Positions 6,994 to 15,451 of a stretch of DNA of 47,266 nt are shown here, piece after piece. The notes under the pieces are model-generated. The model had not been told where the DNA came from, made no database searches, and saw nothing but the letters and a program-made list of their open reading frames with translations. Origin of the DNA: Rhodobacteraceae bacterium HLUCCA12 (GTDB lineage: Bacteria; Pseudomonadota; Alphaproteobacteria; Rhodobacterales; Rhodobacteraceae); NCBI GenBank assembly GCA_001314715.1, contig LJSV01000019.1, positions 1 to 47,266 of the forward strand, read 5' to 3'. Made by a program: the position numbers and the translations under genes. How positions within the stretch are numbered: the first letter of the stretch is position 1; each line of letters begins with the position of its first letter.

Positions 6994-9810
6994 GTGCCAC
7001 AGGCCGATTCGACACTGGCGGACCCGACGGCGGGGCTGCAACTGGTATGCCCGCCAGAGCCGCGCGAGCCGCTGATCTGTCCGCAGGATGAGGTTCTGGA
7101 CATTGCCGCGCTGGATGCGCAGCTCAGCCAGGCCATGGCCGGATCGGCCGACAACCGCGACCGCCGCACCGAGGCGGTGCGGCTGCTGGCCAAGGCGCTC
7201 AAGGACGGGAACGAGGCGCTCAGAACGGCCTTTCTGGCCGCGCCGCGCGATGCCCGCGCCTATGTCAGGGCACAAAGCTGGCTGACCGATTCGGTGGTGG
7301 TCAGCGCCTTCAACGTCGCGCGGCTCTATCTGCATCCGATCTCGAACCCGACCGGCGCCGAACAGCTCGCGCTTCTGGCCGTGGGCGGCTATGGCCGGGC
7401 CGAGATGGCCCCCTTTTCCGATGTCGATCTGCTGTTCCTGACGCCGTGGAAGGTGACGGGATGGAATGAAAGCGTGGTCGAAAGCACGCTTTACATGCTG
7501 TGGGATCTGAAACTGAAGATCGGCCACGCCACGCGCACCGTCGATGACTGCCTGCGGCTGGGACGCGACGACTACACCATTCGGACGGCCTTGCTGGAGA
7601 ACCGGTATCTCTGTGGCGAGGAACCGCTTTCGCACGCGCTTCGCGATCGGCTCTGGAACGAGTTGTTCAAGGGCAGTCAGGCCGAATTCATCGAGGCCAA
7701 GCTGGCCGAGCGGGCAGACCGACACCTCAAGCAGGGCGGCCAGCGGTATATGCTGGAACCGAACGTCAAGGAGGGCAAGGGCGGGCTGCGTGACTTGCAG
7801 ACGCTATACTGGATCGCCAAGTATCTGCATCGCGTGGAACAGGCCGCCGAACTGGTGCCACTTGGCTTCTTTACCGAGGACGAATATCAGAACTTTCGCG
7901 CCGCCGAGACCTTCCTTTGGGCGGTGCGCTGCCATCTGCACCACATCGCCGGACGTGCCGTCGATCAGTTGACCTTTGACCAGCAACCCGAGGTGGCCGA
8001 GCGCATGGGCTTTGCCGATCACGGCGGGCGCCGCGCGGTCGAACATTTCATGCAATCCTATTTCCGCCACGCAACCCGCGTGGGCGAGTTGACGCGCATT
8101 TTCCTGGCCGAACTGGAGGCACGTCACGTCAAACGCGCGCCGGGCCTCTTGCGGCTGCTGCGGCGGCGCAAGAGGGTCAAACCGGGCTACAAGGTCGATC
8201 TGAACCGACTGAACATTGCCGACCCCGAGGCATTTCTTGCCAATCCGCTCAACCTGCTCAGGATATTCGAGGAAGCCTTGCGCACCGGACTGTTGCTGCA
8301 CCCCGAGGCGATGCGCCTGATCGCGGCCAACCTGCATCTGATCGACGCCGACCTGCGTGAAAACCCCGAAGCGGTGCGCATCTTTCTTGATCTCTTGCTC
8401 AAGCACGGCAACCCCGAACGCGCGCTGCGGCGGATGAACGAGCTTGGCGTTCTGTCGGCCTTCCTGCCCGAGTTCGAACCCATCGTAGCGATGATGCAGT
8501 TCAACGTCTATCACCACTACACGGTGGACGAGCACACGATCCAGTGCATCAGCACACTTGCGCAGATCGAGCGCGGCGAACTGGTCGAGGAATTGCCCAT
8601 CGCCTCGAAGATCCTGGCCGAAGGGATCGACCGCAAGGTGCTGTATGTGGCGCTGCTGTTGCATGACATCGGCAAGGGCCGCCCCGAGGATCATTCGGTT
8701 CTGGGCGCCCAGATCGCGCGCCGGGTCGCGCCCCGGCTGCGCCTGAGCGCCGATGACGCCGAAACGGTGGAATGGCTGGTCCGCAATCACCTGCTGATGT
8801 CGGACGTTGCCCAGAAGCGCGACATCGGCGATCCGCGCACCGTGCGCGATTTTGCCAAGGCGGTGAAGACCCGCAAGCGGCTGGATTTGCTGACGGTCTT
8901 GACCGTCTGCGACATTCGCGGGGTCGGACCGGGAACATGGAACAACTGGAAGGCGATGCTGCTGCGCCAGTTATACCGCGACACCGCCGAGGCGCTGGAA
9001 ACGGGTGTCGAGGCGCTGAACCGCTCGCACCGCGAGAACGAGGCCAAGCGCGCCCTGCGCGAGGCCTTGCCAGATTGGTCGCGCACCGCCTTGCGCGCCG
9101 AAACCGGGCGCCACTACGGCCCCTACTGGCAGGGGCTGGCGACCGAAACCCATGTCGCCTTTGCCCGGATGCTGCGCGGGATCGGCGATGCCGAGATCCG
9201 CATCGACCTGCACCCCGACGAAGGGCGCGACGCAACGCGCGCCTGTTTCGCGCTGGCCGACCATCCGGGCATCTTTTCGCGGCTGGCCGGGGCCCTGGCA
9301 CTGGTCGGGGCCAATATCGTCGATGCCCGGACCTATACCTCCAAGGACGGCTTTGCCACGGCGGTGTTCTGGATACAGGACAGCGAGGGGCACCCCTATG
9401 AGGAATCGCGCCTGCAACGTCTGCGCAAGATGATCGAACGCACATTTGCCGGCGAAGTCGTGGCCACCGAGGCGTTGAAGGAACGCGACAAGGTCAAGAA
9501 ACGCGAGCGCCAGTTCCGCGTTCCCACCAACATCTCCTTCGACAACGAGGGATCCGATATCTATACGATCATCGAGGTCGATACGCGCGACCGGCCCGGC
9601 CTGCTATACGATCTGACGCGCACGCTGGCGGCCAACAACATCTATATCGCCAGCGCGGTGATCGCGACCTATGGGGTGCAAGTGGTGGATACCTTCTATG
9701 TCAAGGACATGTTTGGACTGAAACTGCACGCCAAATCGCGCCAGCAATCGCTGGAACGAAAGCTGCGCGCGGCCATTACCGCCGGGGAACAGCGGGCGGG
9801 CCAGCAATGA
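6994..9810 (+). CDS. glnD: [Protein-PII] uridylyltransferase / uridylyl-removing enzyme
   Basis: The 938-residue bifunctional nitrogen sensor uridylylates PII under nitrogen limitation and removes UMP when glutamine is high. Domains in order: nucleotidyltransferase with GGYGRAEM (131-138) and the metal-binding SDVD just after; the GlnD linker region; an HD hydrolase domain with HDIGKGRPEDHS starting near residue 557; and two C-terminal ACT domains (about 760-835, with GIFSRLAGALALVGANI, and about 858-935, with RPGLLYDLTRTLAANNIYIA). The start is a GTG at 6994, 12 nt after the previous stop, with AAGAG upstream. glnD followed by murJ (mviN) is a familiar alphaproteobacterial order. Confidence 0.96.
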   Translation: MPQADSTLADPTAGLQLVCPPEPREPLICPQDEVLDIAALDAQLSQAMAGSADNRDRRTEAVRLLAKALKDGNEALRTAFLAAPRDARAYVRAQSWLTDSVVVSAFNVARLYLHPISNPTGAEQLALLAVGGYGRAEMAPFSDVDLLFLTPWKVTGWNESVVESTLYMLWDLKLKIGHATRTVDDCLRLGRDDYTIRTALLENRYLCGEEPLSHALRDRLWNELFKGSQAEFIEAKLAERADRHLKQGGQRYMLEPNVKEGKGGLRDLQTLYWIAKYLHRVEQAAELVPLGFFTEDEYQNFRAAETFLWAVRCHLHHIAGRAVDQLTFDQQPEVAERMGFADHGGRRAVEHFMQSYFRHATRVGELTRIFLAELEARHVKRAPGLLRLLRRRKRVKPGYKVDLNRLNIADPEAFLANPLNLLRIFEEALRTGLLLHPEAMRLIAANLHLIDADLRENPEAVRIFLDLLLKHGNPERALRRMNELGVLSAFLPEFEPIVAMMQFNVYHHYTVDEHTIQCISTLAQIERGELVEELPIASKILAEGIDRKVLYVALLLHDIGKGRPEDHSVLGAQIARRVAPRLRLSADDAETVEWLVRNHLLMSDVAQKRDIGDPRTVRDFAKAVKTRKRLDLLTVLTVCDIRGVGPGTWNNWKAMLLRQLYRDTAEALETGVEALNRSHRENEAKRALREALPDWSRTALRAETGRHYGPYWQGLATETHVAFARMLRGIGDAEIRIDLHPDEGRDATRACFALADHPGIFSRLAGALALVGANIVDARTYTSKDGFATAVFWIQDSEGHPYEESRLQRLRKMIERTFAGEVVATEALKERDKVKKRERQFRVPTNISFDNEGSDIYTIIEVDTRDRPGLLYDLTRTLAANNIYIASAVIATYGVQVVDTFYVKDMFGLKLHAKSRQQSLERKLRAAITAGEQRAGQQ

Positions 9811-9856
9811 CGCCGCACCGTGGTGCGCACCCGACAACGCGGCCGGAGCATTGGCA

Positions 9857-11413
9857 ATGACGCCGATACGCCTGATGCGCAGCTTTGCCACGGTCGGCGG
9901 CTGGACACTGGCCAGCCGCATCCTGGGGTTCGTGCGTGACATTCTGATGGCGCGGTTTCTGGGCGCGGGCACCATCGCGGATGCCTTCTTCGTGGCCTTT
10001 TCGCTGCCGAACATGTTTCGCCGGTTCTTTGCCGAGGGCGCCTTCAACGCCGCCTTCGTGCCGATGTTCACGAAAAAGAACACCGTCGATCACGCCGAGG
10101 CCGAGGCCTTTGCCCGCGACGCCTATTGGCTGATGGCCAGCTTCCTGATTGCGTTTTCCATGCTGGCGATGGCAGCCATGCCGTTTCTGGTGCTGGCGAT
10201 GGCTGCGGGCTTTGCTGGCGATGAACGCTTTGATCTGGCGGTGCTGTTCGGGCGCATCGCCTTTCCCTACATCCTGTTCATATCACTGACCGCGCTGCTG
10301 TCGGGCATGCTGAACGCGATGGGACGTTTCGCCACCGCTGCGGCGGCGCCGGTTCTGTTGAACGCAGCCTTCATCGCCAGCCTAGTGCTGGCAGCGCAGT
10401 TCGACTGGCCGGTCGGCATGACGCTGGCCTGGGCGGTTCCGGTCGGGGGGATCGCGCAGCTTCTTGTCGTCTGGATCGCGGTTCGCCGGTCGGGCTTTTC
10501 GCTGCGTTTCCGCCGGCCGACACTGACCCCCGAACTCAAGCGGTTGCTGATCGTCGCGGCACCGGCGATCCTGGCAGGCGGCGTGGTGCAGATCAACCTG
10601 ATCGTCGGGCGGCAGGTGGCGTCGTTCACGGAAAATGCGATCTCGTGGCTGTCCTATGCCGACCGGCTTTACCAGTTGCCGCTGGGTGTGGTGGGGATCG
10701 CCGTGGGCATCGTGCTGCTGCCCGAGCTTGCGCGCCGCCTGCGCCTTGGCGAAACCGAAGCCGCGCGCGATGCCTTCAACCGCGGGATGGAGTTTTCTTT
10801 GGCGCTGACCCTGCCAGCCGCGGTGGCGCTGGTCGTGATCGCGCATCCGCTGATCTCGGTCCTGTTCGAACGGGGGGCATTCGTGCGCGCGGATACCGCG
10901 AACACGGCCCTTGCCCTGGCGATCTACGGGCTGGGACTGCCCGCCTTTGTGCTGCACAAGGTGTTGCAGCCGCTGTACTTCGCGCGCGAGGACACGCGCA
11001 GCCCGTTTCGGTATGCGCTGGTGTCGATGGTGGTCAATGCCGTGGTCGCGGTCGCGCTGATGCCGGTGATCGGCTTTCTGGCCGCAGCCTGGGGCACGAC
11101 GCTGGCGGCATGGACGATGGTCTGGCAATTGTGGCGCGGCGCCCGGCCGATGGGACCCGCCGCCCGGCTGGACGCACGGATGCGCGACCGGATCTGGCGC
11201 ATCGCGCTGGCCTCGGGCTTCATGGGGTTTTGCCTGTGGCTCGCTGCGATGCCGCTGGCGCCGGTTCTGTATGGCCCCGGCCGTTCGATGGGTCTGGCAA
11301 TTCTGATACTGGCCGGCATCGTCAGCTATTTCGGCTTTGGCGCCGCGATCGGCGCGTTCCGACTGTCGGACTTTCGCGCGGCCATGCGCCGCGGAAACAG
11401 AAACGCGGGCTGA
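9857..11413 (+). CDS. murJ: Lipid II flippase MurJ (MviN)
   Basis: The 518-residue polytopic membrane protein of the MOP superfamily moves lipid II across the inner membrane for peptidoglycan synthesis. The N-terminus LASRILGFVRDILMARFLG and the FSLPNMFRRFFAEGAFNAAF segment are diagnostic. About 14 hydrophobic segments follow, with FERGAF and LPAFVLHKVLQPLYFAREDT in the middle. ATG 9857 has GGAG 8 nt upstream and is preferred over an in-frame TTG at 9851. It lies 46 bp after glnD and is probably cotranscribed with it. Confidence 0.95.
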   Translation: MTPIRLMRSFATVGGWTLASRILGFVRDILMARFLGAGTIADAFFVAFSLPNMFRRFFAEGAFNAAFVPMFTKKNTVDHAEAEAFARDAYWLMASFLIAFSMLAMAAMPFLVLAMAAGFAGDERFDLAVLFGRIAFPYILFISLTALLSGMLNAMGRFATAAAAPVLLNAAFIASLVLAAQFDWPVGMTLAWAVPVGGIAQLLVVWIAVRRSGFSLRFRRPTLTPELKRLLIVAAPAILAGGVVQINLIVGRQVASFTENAISWLSYADRLYQLPLGVVGIAVGIVLLPELARRLRLGETEAARDAFNRGMEFSLALTLPAAVALVVIAHPLISVLFERGAFVRADTANTALALAIYGLGLPAFVLHKVLQPLYFAREDTRSPFRYALVSMVVNAVVAVALMPVIGFLAAAWGTTLAAWTMVWQLWRGARPMGPAARLDARMRDRIWRIALASGFMGFCLWLAAMPLAPVLYGPGRSMGLAILILAGIVSYFGFGAAIGAFRLSDFRAAMRRGNRNAG

Positions 11414-11432
11414 CGAAAGCCGTCAACCCGCG
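11404..11432. terminator. Hairpin at the murJ/L,D-transpeptidase convergence
   Basis: The murJ stop codon lies in the 5' arm of a 12-bp hairpin with one mismatch (arms 11404-11415 and 11421-11432, loop of 5). No T run follows on either strand. It sits between convergent 3' ends and could act bidirectionally. Confidence 0.45.
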
Positions 11433-11454
11433 CGAACAGGCCTGCCTGCGGCGT

Positions 11455-12039
11455 TCAGATGAAACGGACTTGGGTGCCCACCTCGGCCAGTTCGAACAGC
11501 TCTTCGATGTGATTGTTGAACAGCCCGATACAGCCGTTCGACGCCCGCCGGCCGATCTTGTCGACATTGTCGATCCCGTGGATGCGGTAATACTCCCATG
11601 TCAGGTTCATCGCCCGCGTGCCCATCGGGTTATCGGGCCCAGCCTCGACGCGCTCTGGCAGCGAGGGATCACGCTCTCGCATGCTCGGGGTCGGAATCCA
11701 GACCGGATTGGGCCTTTTCAGCACGATCTCGGTATAGCCCAGGCGGGTGAACTCATCCGTCATCGGCACCGATGTCGGATAGACCCGATAGGTGCTTTCA
11801 TCCTCGGACCAGTAGTGCAGCGCACGCGAGCGCGTATCGCACAAGATCGCACCCTTGCGCAGATTGTCAAAATGATCCCGCCATTGATGCGTGCGGAAAC
11901 CCATCAGGTTGTGGCGAACCGTTTCGACGCTTTCGGCCTCTTCGATTTCCCCGGAAAACTCTTGCGCCAGCGCGGGCGCGGCAAAGGCTGCCATGCCACC
12001 GGCAATGAACGCACGTCGCGATGTGGTTGAAAAGCTCAT
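11455..12039 (-). CDS. YkuD-type L,D-transpeptidase, Tat-exported
   Basis: The 194-residue protein has a twin-arginine-like signal (TTSRRAFIAGGMAAFAAPALA, Arg8-Arg9). A YkuD catalytic domain follows with IHGIDNVDKIGRRASNGCIGL; the nucleophile is Cys170. The usual SHGCIR box reads SNGCIG here, a common variant. Such enzymes form 3-3 peptidoglycan cross-links or attach proteins to peptidoglycan in the periplasm. Two upstream in-frame ATGs exist, but GAGAGA is best spaced for the ATG at 12039, which also gives a normal signal peptide. It converges on murJ, another envelope gene. Confidence 0.88.
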   Translation of the reverse strand: MSFSTTSRRAFIAGGMAAFAAPALAQEFSGEIEEAESVETVRHNLMGFRTHQWRDHFDNLRKGAILCDTRSRALHYWSEDESTYRVYPTSVPMTDEFTRLGYTEIVLKRPNPVWIPTPSMRERDPSLPERVEAGPDNPMGTRAMNLTWEYYRIHGIDNVDKIGRRASNGCIGLFNNHIEELFELAEVGTQVRFI

Positions 12040-12269
12040 GGTCATCTCTCTCATGGTCAGCATTCTCTTTGACCCGTGGCCGGGAAAAGGCAAGACCCGT
12101 TGCTTGTTGCTGTGCTTCACTTCACCTCACACGCGCGTGAGCGATCGCGCGGCGCGCACCCTTGGCACCACCTGCGCCCGATGCTATCGGTCATCGATGC
12201 GGCCCAGGCGGCCTGAGAACGCACCAGACACCGGCCCGGTTCCCCGGACCGACTCAGGACCAAGAACCG

Positions 12270-13364
12270 ATGACCAGCACCGCCATTCCGGTCTCACTGC
12301 TGACAGGCTTTCTGGGGTCGGGAAAGACCACGCTTCTGAACCATCTGCTGGCCGATGCACGCACCGGGCGTGTCGCTGTGGTGATGAACGAATTCGGCGA
12401 AATCGGTCTGGACCACGATCTGGTCGAATCCGCGACCGAGGCAATGGCTCTTTTGCAATCGGGCTGTCTGTGCTGCACCGTGCGCGGCGACCTGGCACAG
12501 ACGCTGTCCGACCTCAAGGCTCGGCGCGACCGAGGCGACATCGCGTTCGAGCGGGTGGTGATCGAGACCACGGGCATCGCCGATCCCGGCCCCATCCTGC
12601 AGTCGCTGGTAATGGACCCGGCACTGGCCGACGACTTCAAGCTCGACGGGGTTCTGACGACGGTCGATTGCGCGACCGGCCCCGCAACCCTGGACGCCCA
12701 GTTCGAGGCGGTTCAGCAGATCGCCATGGCCGATCGGCTGATCCTGACCAAGGCCGATCTGGCCCTTCCGGCCGATATTGCCACGCTGGATGGGCGTCTT
12801 GCCGCCATCAATCCCGGCGCGCCTCGGCTTCGCGCCGATCACGGCGCGGTGGATCCCTTGGCGCTGTTCGGGGTCGCCCCCGGCGCCGACAGCCCGCGCA
12901 GCGAGGCCCTGCACTGGGTTGCTGCCAACCCCGCGAAACCCGATCCGGCACCCGGCGGCCCTTCAGCCGTTCGGCCGTTCGGGTTGGCGCAGGATCGCGG
13001 CCTGTTCGAACGCCCGGCGACAGCGACGGGTCTGCATGACGGGCGCATTTCATCGCAATCGGCGCAGATCGATCATCCGATTTCGCCCATCGTCTTCGAT
13101 CTCTGGCTGGATTCGCTGATGCGACGCGTGTCCGGCCGTATCCTTCGGCTCAAGGCCGTCGTCCATGTCGAGGGGATCGAACACCCGTTTGCATTGCACG
13201 GCGTGCAGCATGTCTTTCATCCGCCGACACCGTTGCCGCAATGGCCGCGTGACGACAAGGTCTCGCGTATCGTCGTCATCGGGCGTGATCTTCCCGCAGG
13301 CTATCTTGAGGAAAGTCTGGCGCTTTTGCACAGCCGGCCTGACACCACGGCGCACGGCCACTGA
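12270..13364 (+). CDS. CobW/YjiA/ZNG1-family metal-chaperone GTPase
   Basis: The 364-residue G3E GTPase has Walker A GFLGSGKTT (13-21), the metal-binding CxCC motif GCLCCT (CLCC at 66-69), ETTGIADP as switch/Walker B, and LTKADL for guanine recognition. A C-terminal CobW_C domain follows near RILRLKAVVHVEGIEHPFALHGVQ (last 90 residues, described here in two overlapping parts: RILRLKAVVHVE and GIEHPFALHGVQ). Family members insert Zn or Co into client enzymes. No cobalamin genes or recognisable Zur box are adjacent, so the metal is unresolved. ATG 12270 is chosen because the Rossmann core begins within ten residues; the frame extends 36 codons upstream without family similarity. A 10-bp palindrome CACGCGCGTG lies at 12130-12139. 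Confidence 0.88.
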   Translation: MTSTAIPVSLLTGFLGSGKTTLLNHLLADARTGRVAVVMNEFGEIGLDHDLVESATEAMALLQSGCLCCTVRGDLAQTLSDLKARRDRGDIAFERVVIETTGIADPGPILQSLVMDPALADDFKLDGVLTTVDCATGPATLDAQFEAVQQIAMADRLILTKADLALPADIATLDGRLAAINPGAPRLRADHGAVDPLALFGVAPGADSPRSEALHWVAANPAKPDPAPGGPSAVRPFGLAQDRGLFERPATATGLHDGRISSQSAQIDHPISPIVFDLWLDSLMRRVSGRILRLKAVVHVEGIEHPFALHGVQHVFHPPTPLPQWPRDDKVSRIVVIGRDLPAGYLEESLALLHSRPDTTAHGH

Positions 13365-13546
13365 GCGCGCGGCCCGGCTGAACCCTGCCCTATTTTCCCG
13401 CTGGCGCGCGGGCGATGCACGCCATTGCGGCATCCGGTGCATTTTCACACCGAATTTATCCCGCGCAGGCACATCGGGGTTGAGCCGTGTCAAGGACGAC
13501 CCAATCTTTGCATGGCAGACACGCACCACACCCGAGGGAGGATGAT

Positions 13547-13813
13547 ATGGACCGGCGAAATCAGCCCAACGCATTCTGGGGCGACAGTCTGACGTTCTGG
13601 TGCCGACTGTGGCAGATGCAGTTCGAACACGCATTGCGGTTCTGGTCGGCGATGGCCGAGGCGACACCGCGACCGTCAGCCGCCGAACTGGCGGCCGAGG
13701 CCGAGTCGGTCAAGGCGCGCCAGACGCGCGTCAAACGCAAACCTGTCGCCAGCGCGACCCGCAAACCCCGGCAAGAGCGCGCCCCCGCACGCAGGGGCGC
13801 GGGGGCGCGGTAA
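13547..13813 (+). CDS. Small protein with aromatic N-terminus and basic tail
   Basis: The 88-residue protein is not confidently recognised. ATG 13547 follows a strong GAGGGAGGA. Residues about 9-40 are rich in Trp/Phe and could form an amphipathic helix (FWGDSLTFWCRLWQ, ALRFWSAM). The C-terminal 35 residues are Lys/Arg/Ala/Pro-rich (KARQTRVKRKPVA, PARRGAGAR), like histone-H1-type or PhaF/PhaM tails. The aromatic helix resembles the N-terminus of small phasin-like proteins of Rhodobacterales, but this is an impression only. The end of the gene encodes a 10-bp hairpin (13779-13788 with 13799-13808). Its stop codon abuts the stop of the convergent ABC permease with no gap. Confidence 0.65.
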   Translation: MDRRNQPNAFWGDSLTFWCRLWQMQFEHALRFWSAMAEATPRPSAAELAAEAESVKARQTRVKRKPVASATRKPRQERAPARRGAGAR

Positions 13814-14581
13814 TCACGTCGCGGTGCGATCCGCCCAGCCGGCAAAGATGCGCTCCAATGCCACGACGATGTAATAGAGGATGATCCCCAACGCGGCGAG
13901 CGCGATCAAAACCGCAAACATCAACGGAAAGTCCGAATTGATCTGGGCCGACTGGAACAGATGGCCCAGGCCGCGACCGTGGGGGGTGATGATCTCGACC
14001 AGATTGGTGCCAATGAAGGCCAGTGTCACCGCGACCTTCAATGCGCCAAAGAACTCGGGCAGGGTCTTTGGCAAGGCGATCTTCCAGAACACGGTGAACC
14101 GGCTTGCGCCCAGTGATCGCAGAATGTCGCGGTATTCCGGTTCAAGCGTGCTTAGCCCGATGGCCACCGAAACCGCGATCGGAAAGAACGAGATCAGGAA
14201 TGCGATCAGGATCGTGTTGAAATCGTGCTGGCCCACGAACATCAGCGCCACGACCGGAACCACGGTGGCCTTGGGTATGGCATTGAACCCGACCAGCAGC
14301 GGATAGAGCGCGTCATTCATGATCCGGCTCAGGCCCATGATCATGCCGATCAGCGTGCCGAACAGCACGGCGAGACCCAGCCCCGCCACGGTCCGCCACA
14401 GTGTCTGCCAGCCGTATTCCCAGAACATCGGCTGAAACCGCAGGAAAGCGGGCCAGATATCTGACGGGGCGGCCATCTTGAAGGTGGGCCAGCCCATGAA
14501 CCAGACCAGCGCCTCCCACAGGATCAGCAACACCACGATCGCGGTCAGGGGCACGAAAATCTTCTGCACGTTGCCCTGCAT
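13814..14581 (-). CDS. ABC transporter permease, SsuC/ThiX type
   Basis: The 255-residue inner-membrane permease belongs to the binding-protein-dependent nitrate/sulfonate/taurine/HMP group, with about six membrane segments. The EAA-like loop is visible as SLGASRFTVFWKIALPKTLPEFFGALKVAV. ATG 14581 overlaps the stop of the ATPase gene (ATGA); a GTG one codon upstream is less likely. It forms a complete importer with the ATPase (14581-15372) and the binding protein (15452-16459). The substrate cannot be told from sequence. Confidence 0.9.
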   Translation of the reverse strand: MQGNVQKIFVPLTAIVVLLILWEALVWFMGWPTFKMAAPSDIWPAFLRFQPMFWEYGWQTLWRTVAGLGLAVLFGTLIGMIMGLSRIMNDALYPLLVGFNAIPKATVVPVVALMFVGQHDFNTILIAFLISFFPIAVSVAIGLSTLEPEYRDILRSLGASRFTVFWKIALPKTLPEFFGALKVAVTLAFIGTNLVEIITPHGRGLGHLFQSAQINSDFPLMFAVLIALAALGIILYYIVVALERIFAGWADRTAT

Positions 14582-15372
14582 CACGCGGCCTCCGCGTCGG
14601 TGCGGCCCTGTGCGATCTGTATCTGCTTGCGCAGAACCGCCAGCTTTTCGACCGAATCAGGGGTATACAGCATGTCCAGCGGGCGCGGCCCCGGCATCGG
14701 AATATCCATGATATATTGCGTTGTCGCGGGACGCCCCGACAGCACGACCACCTGATCGCCCAGATAGACGCTTTCGCGCAGATCATGGGTGATGAGCATG
14801 GCGGTAAAGGGTTCCTTGACGCGCAGCTCGTGCATGGTTTGCCACAGGTCTTCGCGGGTAAAGGCATCCAGTGCGCCAAAGGGTTCATCCAGGATCAACA
14901 CGTCAGGCTTGTGCACGATCGACCGGCACAGCGAGGCCCGCTGGCGCATGCCGCCCGACAGTTCCGAGGGGCGCTTGTTCTCGAAACCGTCCAGTCCGAC
15001 CAGGCTCAGAAGTTCACGCGCGCGCTCTTCCTTTTGGCGTTTGGGCATCGACGGGGCGACGATCTCAAGCGGCAGGATCACGTTTTGCAGGATGGTGCGC
15101 CATTCCAGCAGCACGGGGTTCTGAAACGCCATGCCCACGGTCTTGCGCGGGCTCTTGACCAGTTCGCCATGCAGCCAGACCTCGCCCTGATCGGGGAACA
15201 TGAGACCCGCGATCAGCCGCGTCAGTGTCGATTTTCCGCAACCCGAAGGGCCGACCACGGCGCAGAAACTGCCCTCGGGCACCCCGATATTGAGATTGTC
15301 CAGAACCGGCAGCGGGCCGGCCTTTGTTTGATAGGCGTGGGTCACGCCCTTGATTTCGATCAGATTTCCCAT
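14581..15372 (-). CDS. ABC transporter ATP-binding protein, SsuB/TauB type
   Basis: The 263-residue ATPase has Walker A GPSGCGKST, a Q-loop in VGMAFQNPVLLEWRT, the signature LSGGMRQR and Walker B VLILDEPFGALD. The sequence class is that of importers for nitrate, sulfonates, taurine or pyrimidine precursors. It is preceded by the binding-protein gene and a terminator, and followed by the permease with a 4-bp overlap. Confidence 0.93.
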   Translation of the reverse strand: MGNLIEIKGVTHAYQTKAGPLPVLDNLNIGVPEGSFCAVVGPSGCGKSTLTRLIAGLMFPDQGEVWLHGELVKSPRKTVGMAFQNPVLLEWRTILQNVILPLEIVAPSMPKRQKEERARELLSLVGLDGFENKRPSELSGGMRQRASLCRSIVHKPDVLILDEPFGALDAFTREDLWQTMHELRVKEPFTAMLITHDLRESVYLGDQVVVLSGRPATTQYIMDIPMPGPRPLDMLYTPDSVEKLAVLRKQIQIAQGRTDAEAA

Positions 15373-15401
15373 TCTGCCCCGTTTGCGCTGCGCCTACGTT
15401 C

Positions 15402-15431
15402 AAAAAAAACGCGCCCCGGTCCCGGGACGCG
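15402..15431 (-). terminator. Intrinsic terminator between binding protein and ATPase genes
   Basis: Read on the minus strand, an 8-bp GC stem (arms 15431-15424 and 15417-15410, one G-T pair) with a 6-nt loop is followed by eight T residues (15409-15402). It lies 21 nt after the binding-protein stop and 30 nt before the ATPase start. Partial termination here would make more binding protein than membrane components. Confidence 0.85.
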
Positions 15432-15451
15432 GGCATTGCGCTCGATTGTTG

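Noticed and set aside
12130-12139. CACGCGCGTG as a zinc-regulator (Zur) box for the CobW-type gene
   Set aside because: Zur boxes are longer and AT-rich. A 10-bp GC palindrome is weak evidence in DNA of this composition.
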